Part shown: piece by piece, positions 19,958 through 27,787 of the stretch
Layout: every line of letters begins with the position of its first letter
How positions within the stretch are numbered: the stretch's first letter is position 1
Origin: CAZABP01 sp964483245
GTDB taxonomy: Bacteria > Planctomycetota > UBA1135 > UBA2386
Direction of reading: 5' to 3'
DNA: 32,064 nt
NCBI GenBank assembly: GCA_964483245.1
Contig: CAZABP010000050.1
Coordinates: 1 to 32,064 of the forward strand
Notes under the pieces: model-generated
Told to the model about the DNA's origin: nothing
Database searches by the model: none
What the model saw: only the letters and a program-made list of their open reading frames with translations
Position numbers and translations under genes: made by a program

Positions 19958-21455
19958 TCCGCGCGACGAGCCGCGACATCTCGCTGCAGCGCTCGCTGAG
20001 CCAGCTCTCGAGCTCCTGGTGCAGCTTCGTGCGGGTCTGGGCGCGCGTGCGCGAGTTCAGCAGCCGCGCGATCGTCGGATCGACGTCCTGCTCGCTCATC
20101 TCACCCTGCGGCGCCGCGCCGCCGAGCAGCGCGTCGCGGACCGGGCCGAAGTCGAACGAGCCGCGGAATCCCGGGTCGTAGATCCCGAGCCGGACGACGC
20201 GCTGCAGATCGATCTGGCGCATCCCGAGCAGCGCGCGCAGATCGGACTTCAGCTCGGGTGACATCTCGCCCCCGAGATCGCTGAGCAGATCGCGCAGGCA
20301 CTGCGTCAGCTCCTCGCCCCAGACGACCATCGTGCCGGCGCCGGCCAGCGACGCCGCGAGCGACTCGAGGAACGGGATCCGCGGGTCTGCCTTGCCGTCG
20401 GCCAGGAACGCGCGCTTCTCCACCTTGCCGTCGGCGTGCTCGATCCGTGCCGCCCACGCGAATGGGATCCGCTGCCACGGACTCGAGTGCGGCAGCAGCG
20501 GCAGTACCTGCAGGTGCGTCGCGACGCACAGGATGCGTAGCGGGCGTTCCGCCAGCCGGATCTCCTCCCGCGCCAACGGCTCGATGACCGGGCCGCCGCT
20601 GGCGAGGCTGCGCAGCGCGCGCCGCTGCAGCAGCGTCAGCCCCGGCTGCCGCGGGTCGAGCTGCGTCGTGCTGAGGACCCCCTCGGCGTGCAGCATGCGT
20701 TCCTGCGTCCGCGTCAGATCCGGCAGCCAGACCAGCGGCTGCTCCGAGCCCTCGGCCAGGCAGGACTGCAGATACGGACAGACGAACGGGTCGAGGCACT
20801 GCGTCCCTGTCGGGATGCGCAGGATCTGCTCGTCCTGCAGTGCAGCCCGGAACGACGTCAACAGCTGCCGCACCTTCTCGATGCTGCGGCGCACCTTGTT
20901 GGTCACGTCCGCGCTCTTGAACAGCTTCTGCACCGGATAGCCGCCGCCGCGGACCTCCTCGTGCGCATACGAGCGGTTGAGATGCAGGATGCTGGCACTG
21001 CGGACGGTCCAGCCGCAGGCCTCGATCACCATCATCTGGAACGCGAGGTCGAGGACGTGGCGCACCTTGACGCGGGCGCCGGACTTCACCTCGAACAGAT
21101 CGATCGTCTTGTCGCCGGCGCTGATCGCGATGTCTGCCTCGGCCAGCAGGTCTTCGTGCCGGAACGTGGCGCCGAACAGCACGCACGGCTTGCCTTCGGC
21201 GAGCTTCGCCGCCGTCGCCTGCGCGCGGGCATCCGCGTCCTTGCCGGTGACCTCCTCACCGCGGACGAAGGCCTTGCGCGCGAGCTCGAGCAGCTCCTGG
21301 CCGACCTCGAGCAACCGCTCGCGGGCTGCGCCCGGCGGGGGGGACCGATCCGGGTGGTGGTAGTCGAGATGCAGCTTCTTGCGGCACTGCAACCCCGCGG
21401 CGAACAACACCTTGTCGATCGGACGTGAGGTGACGGAGGCTTTCTTCTTGGCCAA
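19944..21455 (-). CDS. RecB/Cas4-like PD-(D/E)XK nuclease fused to a degenerate DUF2779 domain
   Basis: About 503 residues from a TTG at 21455; a TTG at 21533 is the other option, and no ATG or GTG fits, so the start is uncertain. The N-terminal part looks like a Cas4/RecB-type nuclease: AGLQCRKKLHLDYHHPD with a first cysteine, then AEADIAISAGDKTIDLFEVKSGARVK with the D-x(n)-EVK active site, and LDPFVCPYLQSC supplying three further cysteine-like positions for an Fe-S cluster. The C-terminal half matches the DUF2779 pattern (RIPFAWAARIEHADGKVEKRAFLADGKADPR, MVVWGEELTQCLRD), an RNase H-like exonuclease, but the acidic residues of the LDFET and YN-x(n)-E motifs are replaced, so this half is probably inactive. 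Its substrate is unknown. Confidence 0.72.
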   Translation of the reverse strand: MAKKKASVTSRPIDKVLFAAGLQCRKKLHLDYHHPDRSPPPGAARERLLEVGQELLELARKAFVRGEEVTGKDADARAQATAAKLAEGKPCVLFGATFRHEDLLAEADIAISAGDKTIDLFEVKSGARVKVRHVLDLAFQMMVIEACGWTVRSASILHLNRSYAHEEVRGGGYPVQKLFKSADVTNKVRRSIEKVRQLLTSFRAALQDEQILRIPTGTQCLDPFVCPYLQSCLAEGSEQPLVWLPDLTRTQERMLHAEGVLSTTQLDPRQPGLTLLQRRALRSLASGGPVIEPLAREEIRLAERPLRILCVATHLQVLPLLPHSSPWQRIPFAWAARIEHADGKVEKRAFLADGKADPRIPFLESLAASLAGAGTMVVWGEELTQCLRDLLSDLGGEMSPELKSDLRALLGMRQIDLQRVVRLGIYDPGFRGSFDFGPVRDALLGGAAPQGEMSEQDVDPTIARLLNSRTRAQTRTKLHQELESWLSERCSEMSRLVARISEG

Positions 21456-21545
21456 TGCTGACGCGGTAGCGGGACGGCTCTGGTGGTGGTACGGAGCCGC
21501 GGCGATTCTGGCGGTTCGGGGCCGGCGGCACAACCGATCGACGAT

Positions 21546-22235
21546 TCAGTTCCTGGGCGGCGGGCGCCGGCGCAGGACCGCGATCAACAGCGCGAGCAGG
21601 GCGCCGACGCCGGCGGCGTAGAGGATCTGATCGAGGATGCCACCGGACCCGCGCGCCGGGCGCGCGAGCAGCAACGTGGCGGCGCAGGCACGGAACACCG
21701 GCTCCGCCGTGGCGAAGTCGGCCGGTTCCGCGCGAAACGCCAGCACCAACGTGCGGCCGGCCGTCGGCACGTAGAACTGCAGCGAGCGGCGCGGCGGTCC
21801 CCCGGCATCGGCGCGATGCAGCACGATCAGCTCGATGGCCGGGTGCGGACCCTGGCCGATCTCGACCAGGCGGGCCGATTCGACCCGTGCGCCGGGTCCG
21901 CCGTCGGCCGCCGGCTGTTCCCAGAACGCGCGCTGGAACGCCAGCCCGTGCTCGTCCAGATCCGGCTCGCTGTCGATCTCGCGCAGCTCGAGCGCGCGCC
22001 CGTCGAAGCGTCCGGCCAGCCACTCCGGAATCGGGCCGTACGGCAGCAGGCCGGCCGGCAGCGGTGCGATCAGCTCCGCAGGTGCGGGATTGCCGGGTGT
22101 GTGCCGCAGCTGATGCGCCTCGGTGGGCAGCAGCTGTCGCCAGCCCTCGGGCAGCTCGAGGCGATAGTCGCGCGTGCGCAGCAGCTCCTGGCCCGGCACG
22201 GCGGCCAGCAGCAGGAGGAGCAGGGCGCGCGGCAT
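21546..22235 (-). CDS. Exported, membrane-anchored protein (PsbP/DcrB-like core?)
   Basis: 229 residues with a signal peptide (PRALLLLLLAAVPGQ) and one C-terminal transmembrane segment (LDQILYAAGVGALLALLIAVL) ending in a basic tail. The exported domain starts with RDYRLELPEGWRQLLPTEAHQLRH, the alpha-beta opening seen in Mog1/PsbP/DcrB-like domains, and carries RRSLQFYVPTAGRTLVLAFRAEPADFATAEPVFRACAATL near the end, also typical of that fold. No catalytic motif is visible; a role in envelope maintenance or binding is only a guess. It lies between the DUF2892 gene and the nuclease gene, 66 bases after the former, so it could share the DUF2892 promoter. Confidence 0.6.
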   Translation of the reverse strand: MPRALLLLLLAAVPGQELLRTRDYRLELPEGWRQLLPTEAHQLRHTPGNPAPAELIAPLPAGLLPYGPIPEWLAGRFDGRALELREIDSEPDLDEHGLAFQRAFWEQPAADGGPGARVESARLVEIGQGPHPAIELIVLHRADAGGPPRRSLQFYVPTAGRTLVLAFRAEPADFATAEPVFRACAATLLLARPARGSGGILDQILYAAGVGALLALLIAVLRRRPPPRN

Positions 22236-22301
22236 GCGCGGCGCCTTCTAGCACGGATCGCCGGCGAAGTCCTGCGCGGGGCAGCGCCGCGGTCGCGAAC
22301 G

Positions 22302-22763
22302 TCAGCGCCGGATCCGCTCCAAAATCATCGAGCCGTCCTCTTCGTCGCGGGCCACCGGCCGGGTCGGCATGTCGTCGAAGTCCCCGCGCAGCGCCTTCAG
22401 CGCGTAGCGCTCCTCGTCGATCTCGCGCTGGGTGCGCACGCCGAGGCGCCGGAACAGCGGCAGCGGCGGGCACCAACCCTTCAGCGCGTGCTGCAGGCAG
22501 AACCCGACGACCGCGGCCGGCAGCAGGAACCACTTGCGGCTGCTGGTCGCGCCGAGCACCAACCCCGTCATCGCGAGCACGGAGCCGTTGACCTCGAGCG
22601 TGCGCTCGATGTCCCACTCGCGCTCGAGCTCGAAGAGCCGGCGATCGATCTCATGTGGACGCTGCGCGAAGTACGTCAGTCTCGCTTCCATGTCGCGGCG
22701 GATCCGTTCGTTGATCGCCTGATCCGTGTTGGCGGGAACGCGTTCGCTGGTGCCTGGAATCAT
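22302..22763 (-). CDS. DUF2892 (YgaP-like) membrane protein
   Basis: 153 residues from the ATG at 22763, with CGGAG 8 bases upstream. Residues ~1-60 are a charged helical segment; two membrane helices follow at about 60-95 (GSVLAMTGLVLG and WFLLPAAVVGFCLQHALKG). The GWCPPLPLFRRLGVRTQREIDEERYALKALRGDFDD ending is the hallmark of DUF2892/YgaP-type proteins. In YgaP the equivalent region is fused to a rhodanese domain, absent here; the function of stand-alone members is not established. The gene has a sigma-54-like promoter and is directly downstream of the histidine kinase. Confidence 0.82.
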   Translation of the reverse strand: MIPGTSERVPANTDQAINERIRRDMEARLTYFAQRPHEIDRRLFELEREWDIERTLEVNGSVLAMTGLVLGATSSRKWFLLPAAVVGFCLQHALKGWCPPLPLFRRLGVRTQREIDEERYALKALRGDFDDMPTRPVARDEEDGSMILERIRR

Positions 22764-22797
22764 CGGTTGCTCCGGAATGGGGTGCGTTGGTCGGAGC

Positions 22798-22812
22798 CGC
22801 AACCGACGTACC
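22798..22812 (-). promoter_or_regulatory. Sigma-54-type promoter of the DUF2892 gene
   Basis: On the minus strand: GGTACG-TCGG-TTGCG. Spacing and -12 box are exact; the -24 box is GGTAC instead of GGCAC. Predicted +1 near 22787, 24 bases before the ATG with its Shine-Dalgarno sequence in between. Confidence 0.55.
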
Positions 22813-22869
22813 GCGAGCCCGGGAGGGGGTCCGGCGCGATTCGCGAATCGTGCGCGGGTCGCGCGCGGG

Positions 22870-24294
22870 TCAGGTGCCGCTGCGCGGAGCTGCCGGCACC
22901 GCCGCCGACGCGGCCATTGCCGGCAGCTCGAACCAGAACAGCGCACCTGGCCCCGGTTCGGCCGGGCGGTACCCGATGCGACCCTGCATCTGCTCGACCA
23001 GCGCTTTGCTGAGGTACAGCCCGATGCCGGTGCCGCCGATGCGGGGTGCCCCGTCGCCGGCCGCGCGGCCGAAGCGCGTGAACAGCAGATCCTGCGCGTG
23101 CGGTGGCACGCCGGGACCATCGTCCTGCACCTCGAACACCAACGTCCCGTCGCGCCGCTCGGCGCGCAGCTCGACGTGACCGTCGCGCGGCGTGAACTTC
23201 AGTGCGTTCGCGAGCAGGTTGAACAGCACCTGCAGTGCGCGGTTGCGATCGGCGAGCACGCGGGGATCGCCGGCCGGCTGCTGCAGCGCGAGCGTCACGC
23301 CGCGCGCGAGCGCGAGCGGTCGCAGCAGGCGCATCGTGTCGTCCAGCAGCTCCCGTACGAAACATGGCTGCAGGTCCACCTGCAACCGGCCGGATTCGAG
23401 CGCCGCCGAGTCGAGCAGGTCGTTGACGACGAACATCAGGTGGTGCGTCGCCATCGTCGCCTGCTCGAGGAACTCGCGTTGGTCGCGCGGATCGCTCGCG
23501 TAGCCGTCGCGCAGCATGTCGAGCGAGGCCAGGATCGTCGTCAGCGGTGTGCGCAGCTCGTGCACCGTGTTGGCGAGGAATGCGTCCGCGTCGCGCTCCG
23601 GCGCGTCCCCCTGCCGCCGCATCCGATCCACGAGCTCCTCCAGATCGACGGCGAGCCGTTGCAGCGACGGACTCGCGTCACCGGCGCGGGTGCGGCCGGC
23701 GCGCGCGAACAGACGTTCGATCGGGTGCCCCAGCAGCCGGACTGCGATCAGGCCGCAGCCGATCCCGAGTGCCAGCGCGAGGGCGAACAGCCGCACGCCG
23801 GCGCCAGCCGCATCGGTGGCGGCGCTCGCGAACTGCACGCGCGCGACGCCGCGCAGCGCGCCCGCGTCGTCCTGCACCGGAGCGAGCAGGACCGTGCAAT
23901 CGCCGGTGTCCTGCTGCAGGGGATTCCCGGTGGCGAGCGTCTGCAGCTGCTGCGGCTCCAGCAGCAGCCGGCGGGGTCCCTGTTCGCTCCCGGCGTCGAG
24001 CAGCGCGGCCCAGTCGCCGTTGCCGGCCGCCTCGAACAGCGTCACCGCCTGCAGCTCGGGCAGGCCTGCCACCACCCGCTGCAGCCGCAGCAGCAGCAGG
24101 TCCCGCGGGCGCGCGTCGGCGAACTCACCGGGATGGATCCCACCCGCGAGCAGCATGCTGATCGCAGTGCGGTCCCGCAGCGCCCGCTCGTCCCCGGAGC
24201 CGCGCAACCCCAGCCACGCCACTGCGGCGATGCAGCTCCCGACGGCGGCGGTCACGAGCGCCGTGTTCGTGAAGATCGACCGCGAAAACCTCAA
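22870..24294 (-). CDS. Membrane histidine kinase
   Basis: 474 residues from a TTG at 24294 with a good AGGTG 8 bases upstream; no in-frame ATG is nearby. Layout: transmembrane helix ~9-30, an exported sensor domain ~31-165 without recognised family, a second helix ~167-188, a HAMP-like linker ~189-235, a HisKA domain with phosphoacceptor H245 in FLANTVHELRTPLTTI, and a HATPase_c domain with N in LFNLLANALKF, G1 box DDGPGVPP, and GGTGIGLYLSKALVEQ. The C-terminus is Ala/Pro-rich. It autophosphorylates and passes phosphate to a receiver. No response regulator gene adjoins it; the nearest in the window is the orphan sigma-54 activator at 16053-17366. The pairing is an inference. Confidence 0.92.
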   Translation of the reverse strand: MRFSRSIFTNTALVTAAVGSCIAAVAWLGLRGSGDERALRDRTAISMLLAGGIHPGEFADARPRDLLLLRLQRVVAGLPELQAVTLFEAAGNGDWAALLDAGSEQGPRRLLLEPQQLQTLATGNPLQQDTGDCTVLLAPVQDDAGALRGVARVQFASAATDAAGAGVRLFALALALGIGCGLIAVRLLGHPIERLFARAGRTRAGDASPSLQRLAVDLEELVDRMRRQGDAPERDADAFLANTVHELRTPLTTILASLDMLRDGYASDPRDQREFLEQATMATHHLMFVVNDLLDSAALESGRLQVDLQPCFVRELLDDTMRLLRPLALARGVTLALQQPAGDPRVLADRNRALQVLFNLLANALKFTPRDGHVELRAERRDGTLVFEVQDDGPGVPPHAQDLLFTRFGRAAGDGAPRIGGTGIGLYLSKALVEQMQGRIGYRPAEPGPGALFWFELPAMAASAAVPAAPRSGT

Positions 24295-24413
24295 CTACGC
24301 ACCTGCCCCCTGCCACGGGCCTCGAGCCGGGTGGGTGATCGGCAGTCCGGCAGTGCGAGCTGAACCGTCTCATTCATCGATTCCCGCGTTGGTGCCGGGT
24401 CGAATTCCTCGAC

Positions 24414-24432
24414 AGTCCGGTGCAGCCGGACT
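24414..24432 (+). repeat. Dyad AGTCCGG-TGCAG-CCGGACT upstream of the sulfatase
   Basis: A perfect 7-base inverted repeat with a 5-base spacer, 67 bases before the sulfatase ATG. It could be an operator or leader hairpin. I see nothing else of note in 24295-24499 besides the AAGGAA ribosome-binding site at about 24487. Confidence 0.45.
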
Positions 24433-24499
24433 CTGGCATCGAAGGGCGCGATGCGGCATGAACGGCTCGCGTCACCCCCGATCCGGAAGGAACGCTCGC

Positions 24500-26842
24500 A
24501 TGGAACTCTCCCGCCTGCTGGCCGCAGCTCTCGGACTGCTCGCGGCCGACCTCGCCACGGCCCAGGAACCCGCTCTCGACCGCACGGTCCTCCCGATCCC
24601 CGAACCGAAGCGCCCGGTCATCCGCGAACTCGACGCACGGAACGTGCAGCCGCCGCCGCGCTTCGAGGTCACCGCGCCAGCCGGCGCGCCGAACGTCGTG
24701 ATCGTGCTGATCGACGACGTCGGTTTCGGCGCGGCCGCCCCGTTCGGCGGCCCGATCGCGATGCCGACGCTGGACCGGCTCGCCCGCGGTGGGCTGCGCT
24801 ACAACAACTTCCACACGACTGCGCTCTGCTCACCGACGCGGATGGCGCTGAAGACCGGGCGCAACCATCACACCTGCGAGACCGGGTCGATCATGGAGTC
24901 GGCGACTGCGTTCCCCGGCGACACCGGACGCCTGCCGAACAGCGTCGCGCCGCTCGCCGAGATGCTGCGGCTGAACGGCTACAGCACGGCCGCGTTCGGC
25001 AAGTGGCACGAGACTGCACCGTGGGAGACCAGCGCATCCGGTCCGTTCGATCGCTGGCCGACGCATCAGGGGTTCGACCGCTTCTACGGCTTCCTCGGCG
25101 GCGAGACGAACCAGTGGGCGCCGTTCCTGTACGACGGAGTGACGCAGGTCGAGTTGCCGGAAGACCCCGACTACCACTTCACGACCGACATGACGGACAA
25201 GACGGTCGCGTGGATCCGCTACCAGCAGGCGCTGACGCCGGAGAAGCCGTTCTTCGTCTACTACGCGCCAGGGGCGACGCATGCACCGCACCATGTGCCG
25301 AAGGAGTGGATCGCCCGGTGGAAGGGCAAGTTCGATCAGGGATGGGATGTGCTGCGTGCGCAGACGCTGGCCCGGCAGATCGAAGCGGGCGTCGTTCCTG
25401 CCGGCACGAGGCTCGCACGCAAGCCGGAGGCGATCGCGGACTGGGACTCGCTGTCAGCCGACGAGCGCAGGCTGTACGCGCGGCAGGCGGAGGTGTTCGC
25501 AGGATTCCTCGAAATGACCGACCACGAGATCGGCCGCGTCGTCACGGCGATCGAGGATCTCGGCGAGCTCGACAACACGCTGTTCGTCTACATCGTCGGC
25601 GACAACGGGACCAGCGCCGAAGGTGGCATGCACGGCCTGTTCAACGAGTACACGTACTTCAACGCCGTCGAGGAGAAGGTCCCGGACCTGCTGAAGGTGC
25701 TCGACAAGTGGGGGGATCCGGACACGTATCCGCACATGGCGGCAGGCTGGGCCGTGGCGCTGAATGCGCCGTTCACGTGGACCAAACAGGTCGCGTCGAA
25801 CTACGGCGGGACGCGCAACGGCATGGTGCTGCACTGGCCGGCGCGCGTGCGCACCAAGCACGAAGTGCGCAGCCAGTTCCACCACGTCGTCGACGTCGCG
25901 CCGACGGTGCTCGAGGCGATCGGCCTGCCGGAGCCGAAGATCGTCAACGGCACGCCGCAGATCCCGATGGAAGGGGTCAGCATGCTCTACACGTTCGACG
26001 ACGCAGGCGCGAAGGATCGGCACATCACGCAGTACTTCGAGATCTTCGGCAACCGCGCGATCTATCACGACGGCTGGCTGGCCGGGACCGTGCATCGCGC
26101 CGCGTGGGAACGCACGCCGCGCCGTCCGCTGCAGGACGACATCTGGGAGCTGTACGACGTGCGCGCCGACTTCAGTCTCGCCAACGATCTCGCGGCGAAG
26201 CACCCGGACAAGCTGGCGGAGATGCAGCAGCGGTTCCTAGACGAGGCGGTGAAGTATCACGTGCTGCCGCTCGACGACCGGTTGCTCGAGCGGATGAACC
26301 CGCAGACCGCGGGGCGCCCGGACCTGATGGGAGGCCGGACCTCGCTGACGCTGGCCGAAGGGATGACCGGCATGATGGAGAACGTGTTCCTCAACGTGAA
26401 GAACCGCTCGAAGACGATCACGGCAGAGATCGAAGTGCCGCCGGGCGGGGCGCAGGGGGCAATCCTCGTCCAGGGCGGGCGGTTCGGCGGCTGGGCGCTG
26501 TACGTCGACCGGGGGATCCCGGCCTACAGCTACAACTTCCTGAGCCTGCAGCGCACGACGATCGCGGCGAAGCAACCGCTGCCGCCTGGTGCGGCGACGC
26601 TGCGGTTCGAGTTCGCCTACGACGGTGGTGGCATCGCCAAGGGTGGCGTCGGGAGGCTGTTCGTGAACGGCGAGCAGGTCGCCGAAGGCAGGATCGAGCG
26701 GACGCAGCCGTTCGCGTTCTCCGCCGACGAAACTGCCGACGTCGGCATCGATCTGGGTACGCCGGTCGTCGAGGCAGTCGGCGCCGAGCGCCGCTCGCGG
26801 TTCAACGGCCGGATCCCGAAGGTCACGATCGAGGTGAAGTAG
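24500..26842 (+). CDS. Secreted arylsulfatase (type I, formylglycine-dependent)
   Basis: 780 residues. The ATG at 24500 is preceded by GGAAGGAA at good spacing and opens a signal peptide (MELSRLLAAALGLLAADLATAQ); the long open frame upstream is antisense to the kinase. The sulfatase fold begins at PNVVIVLIDDVGFG with metal aspartates D72/D73. The CxPxR signature is CSPTRMALKTGRNHH, cysteine C110 being converted to formylglycine in the active enzyme by a maturation protein not in the window. Further family motifs: FGKWHETAP, FFVYYAPGATHAPHHVP, YIVGDNGTSAEGG. Length and a ~230-residue C-terminal beta-rich region resemble large bacterial arylsulfatases of the AtsA type. Substrate (sulfated polysaccharide or aryl sulfate) cannot be told. 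The PqqB-like lipoprotein gene starts 9 bases downstream, an operon. Confidence 0.94.
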   Translation: MELSRLLAAALGLLAADLATAQEPALDRTVLPIPEPKRPVIRELDARNVQPPPRFEVTAPAGAPNVVIVLIDDVGFGAAAPFGGPIAMPTLDRLARGGLRYNNFHTTALCSPTRMALKTGRNHHTCETGSIMESATAFPGDTGRLPNSVAPLAEMLRLNGYSTAAFGKWHETAPWETSASGPFDRWPTHQGFDRFYGFLGGETNQWAPFLYDGVTQVELPEDPDYHFTTDMTDKTVAWIRYQQALTPEKPFFVYYAPGATHAPHHVPKEWIARWKGKFDQGWDVLRAQTLARQIEAGVVPAGTRLARKPEAIADWDSLSADERRLYARQAEVFAGFLEMTDHEIGRVVTAIEDLGELDNTLFVYIVGDNGTSAEGGMHGLFNEYTYFNAVEEKVPDLLKVLDKWGDPDTYPHMAAGWAVALNAPFTWTKQVASNYGGTRNGMVLHWPARVRTKHEVRSQFHHVVDVAPTVLEAIGLPEPKIVNGTPQIPMEGVSMLYTFDDAGAKDRHITQYFEIFGNRAIYHDGWLAGTVHRAAWERTPRRPLQDDIWELYDVRADFSLANDLAAKHPDKLAEMQQRFLDEAVKYHVLPLDDRLLERMNPQTAGRPDLMGGRTSLTLAEGMTGMMENVFLNVKNRSKTITAEIEVPPGGAQGAILVQGGRFGGWALYVDRGIPAYSYNFLSLQRTTIAAKQPLPPGAATLRFEFAYDGGGIAKGGVGRLFVNGEQVAEGRIERTQPFAFSADETADVGIDLGTPVVEAVGAERRSRFNGRIPKVTIEVK

Positions 26843-26851
26843 CGCGTGCAG

Positions 26852-27787
26852 ATGGTCCGCAGCTCCCTGCTGTCTGCCGCGCTGCTCGCTTGCTGCGCGG
26901 CACCGTCGCCGGCACCGCAGGCGGCGCAGGCGCAGCCGGAGCTGATCGTGCTCGGCATCGCGCAGGATGGGGGCGTGCCGCACCTGGGCTGCGAGAGGTC
27001 CTGCTGCGCGAACGCCCGGCGCGACGGTCTGCACCTGGGCCCGGCGAGCCTCGGGGTCTCCGACCCGCGGGCCGGCAAGCTGCTGCTGGTCGAGGCGACG
27101 CCGGCCGTCGAAGCGCAGCTCGCGACACTGCACGCGGCGACCGGCGCGCAGCGCGGGCGCTCACCGGTCGACGCCGTGCTGCTGACGCATGCGCACATCG
27201 GGCACTACCTCGGCCTCGCGCAGTTCGGCCGCGAGGTGGCCGCGACGGCAGGTCTGCCGGTCCACGTCAGCCCGCGCATGGCTGCATTCCTGCGCGGCCA
27301 CGGTCCGTGGCAGCAGCTCGTCGAGCTGGCGCAGATCGAGCTGCGTGAGCTGACGCCGGGTGAGTGGTTCGAGCCGTGGCCGGGTCTCTCGGTGCGCGCG
27401 ATCCCGGTGCCGCACCGCGACGAGTTCTCCGACACGATGGCGTTCGTGCTGCGTGGACCGCGGCGCAGTGTGCTGTTCGTGCCGGACATCGACCGGTTCA
27501 CGGCGCAGTCGCTGCAGGAACTGCTGCAGGGCGTCGACGTCGCGTATGTCGATGGGACGTTCTACGACGGCCGCGAGCTGCCCGGGCGTGACCTGCGCGA
27601 AATCCCGCATCCGCCGATCGTGACGACGATGGACCTGCTGGCCGAGCATGCGCGCGTGCATCCCGGCTCGATCCGGTTCATCCACCTCAACCACACGAAC
27701 CCGGCGCTGTGGGATCCGGGCGTGCGCGCCGACATCGAACGGCGCGGGTTCCGGATCGCGACCGAAGGGGAGCGCGTCGGACTCTGA
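26852..27787 (+). CDS. PqqB-like metallo-beta-lactamase-fold lipoprotein
   Basis: 311 residues from the ATG at 26852; a GTG at 26846 would add two. The signal sequence ends in a lipobox (LLACC), so it is likely a lipoprotein outside the cytoplasm. The domain is MBL-fold of the PqqB type: GIAQDGGVPHLGCERSCC, typical for secreted members in Planctomycetes and Bacteroidetes, THAHIGHYLGL, a VPHRDEFSDTMAFVL strand with its conserved histidine, VPDIDRF, and a closing RFIHLNHTN. The usual THxHxDH has glycine at the aspartate position (THAHIGH), so di-zinc catalysis may be altered. There is no PQQ operon. It is coupled to the sulfatase. The stop codon abuts that of the convergent HEAT gene (TGA|TCA). 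Confidence 0.83.
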   Translation: MVRSSLLSAALLACCAAPSPAPQAAQAQPELIVLGIAQDGGVPHLGCERSCCANARRDGLHLGPASLGVSDPRAGKLLLVEATPAVEAQLATLHAATGAQRGRSPVDAVLLTHAHIGHYLGLAQFGREVAATAGLPVHVSPRMAAFLRGHGPWQQLVELAQIELRELTPGEWFEPWPGLSVRAIPVPHRDEFSDTMAFVLRGPRRSVLFVPDIDRFTAQSLQELLQGVDVAYVDGTFYDGRELPGRDLREIPHPPIVTTMDLLAEHARVHPGSIRFIHLNHTNPALWDPGVRADIERRGFRIATEGERVGL

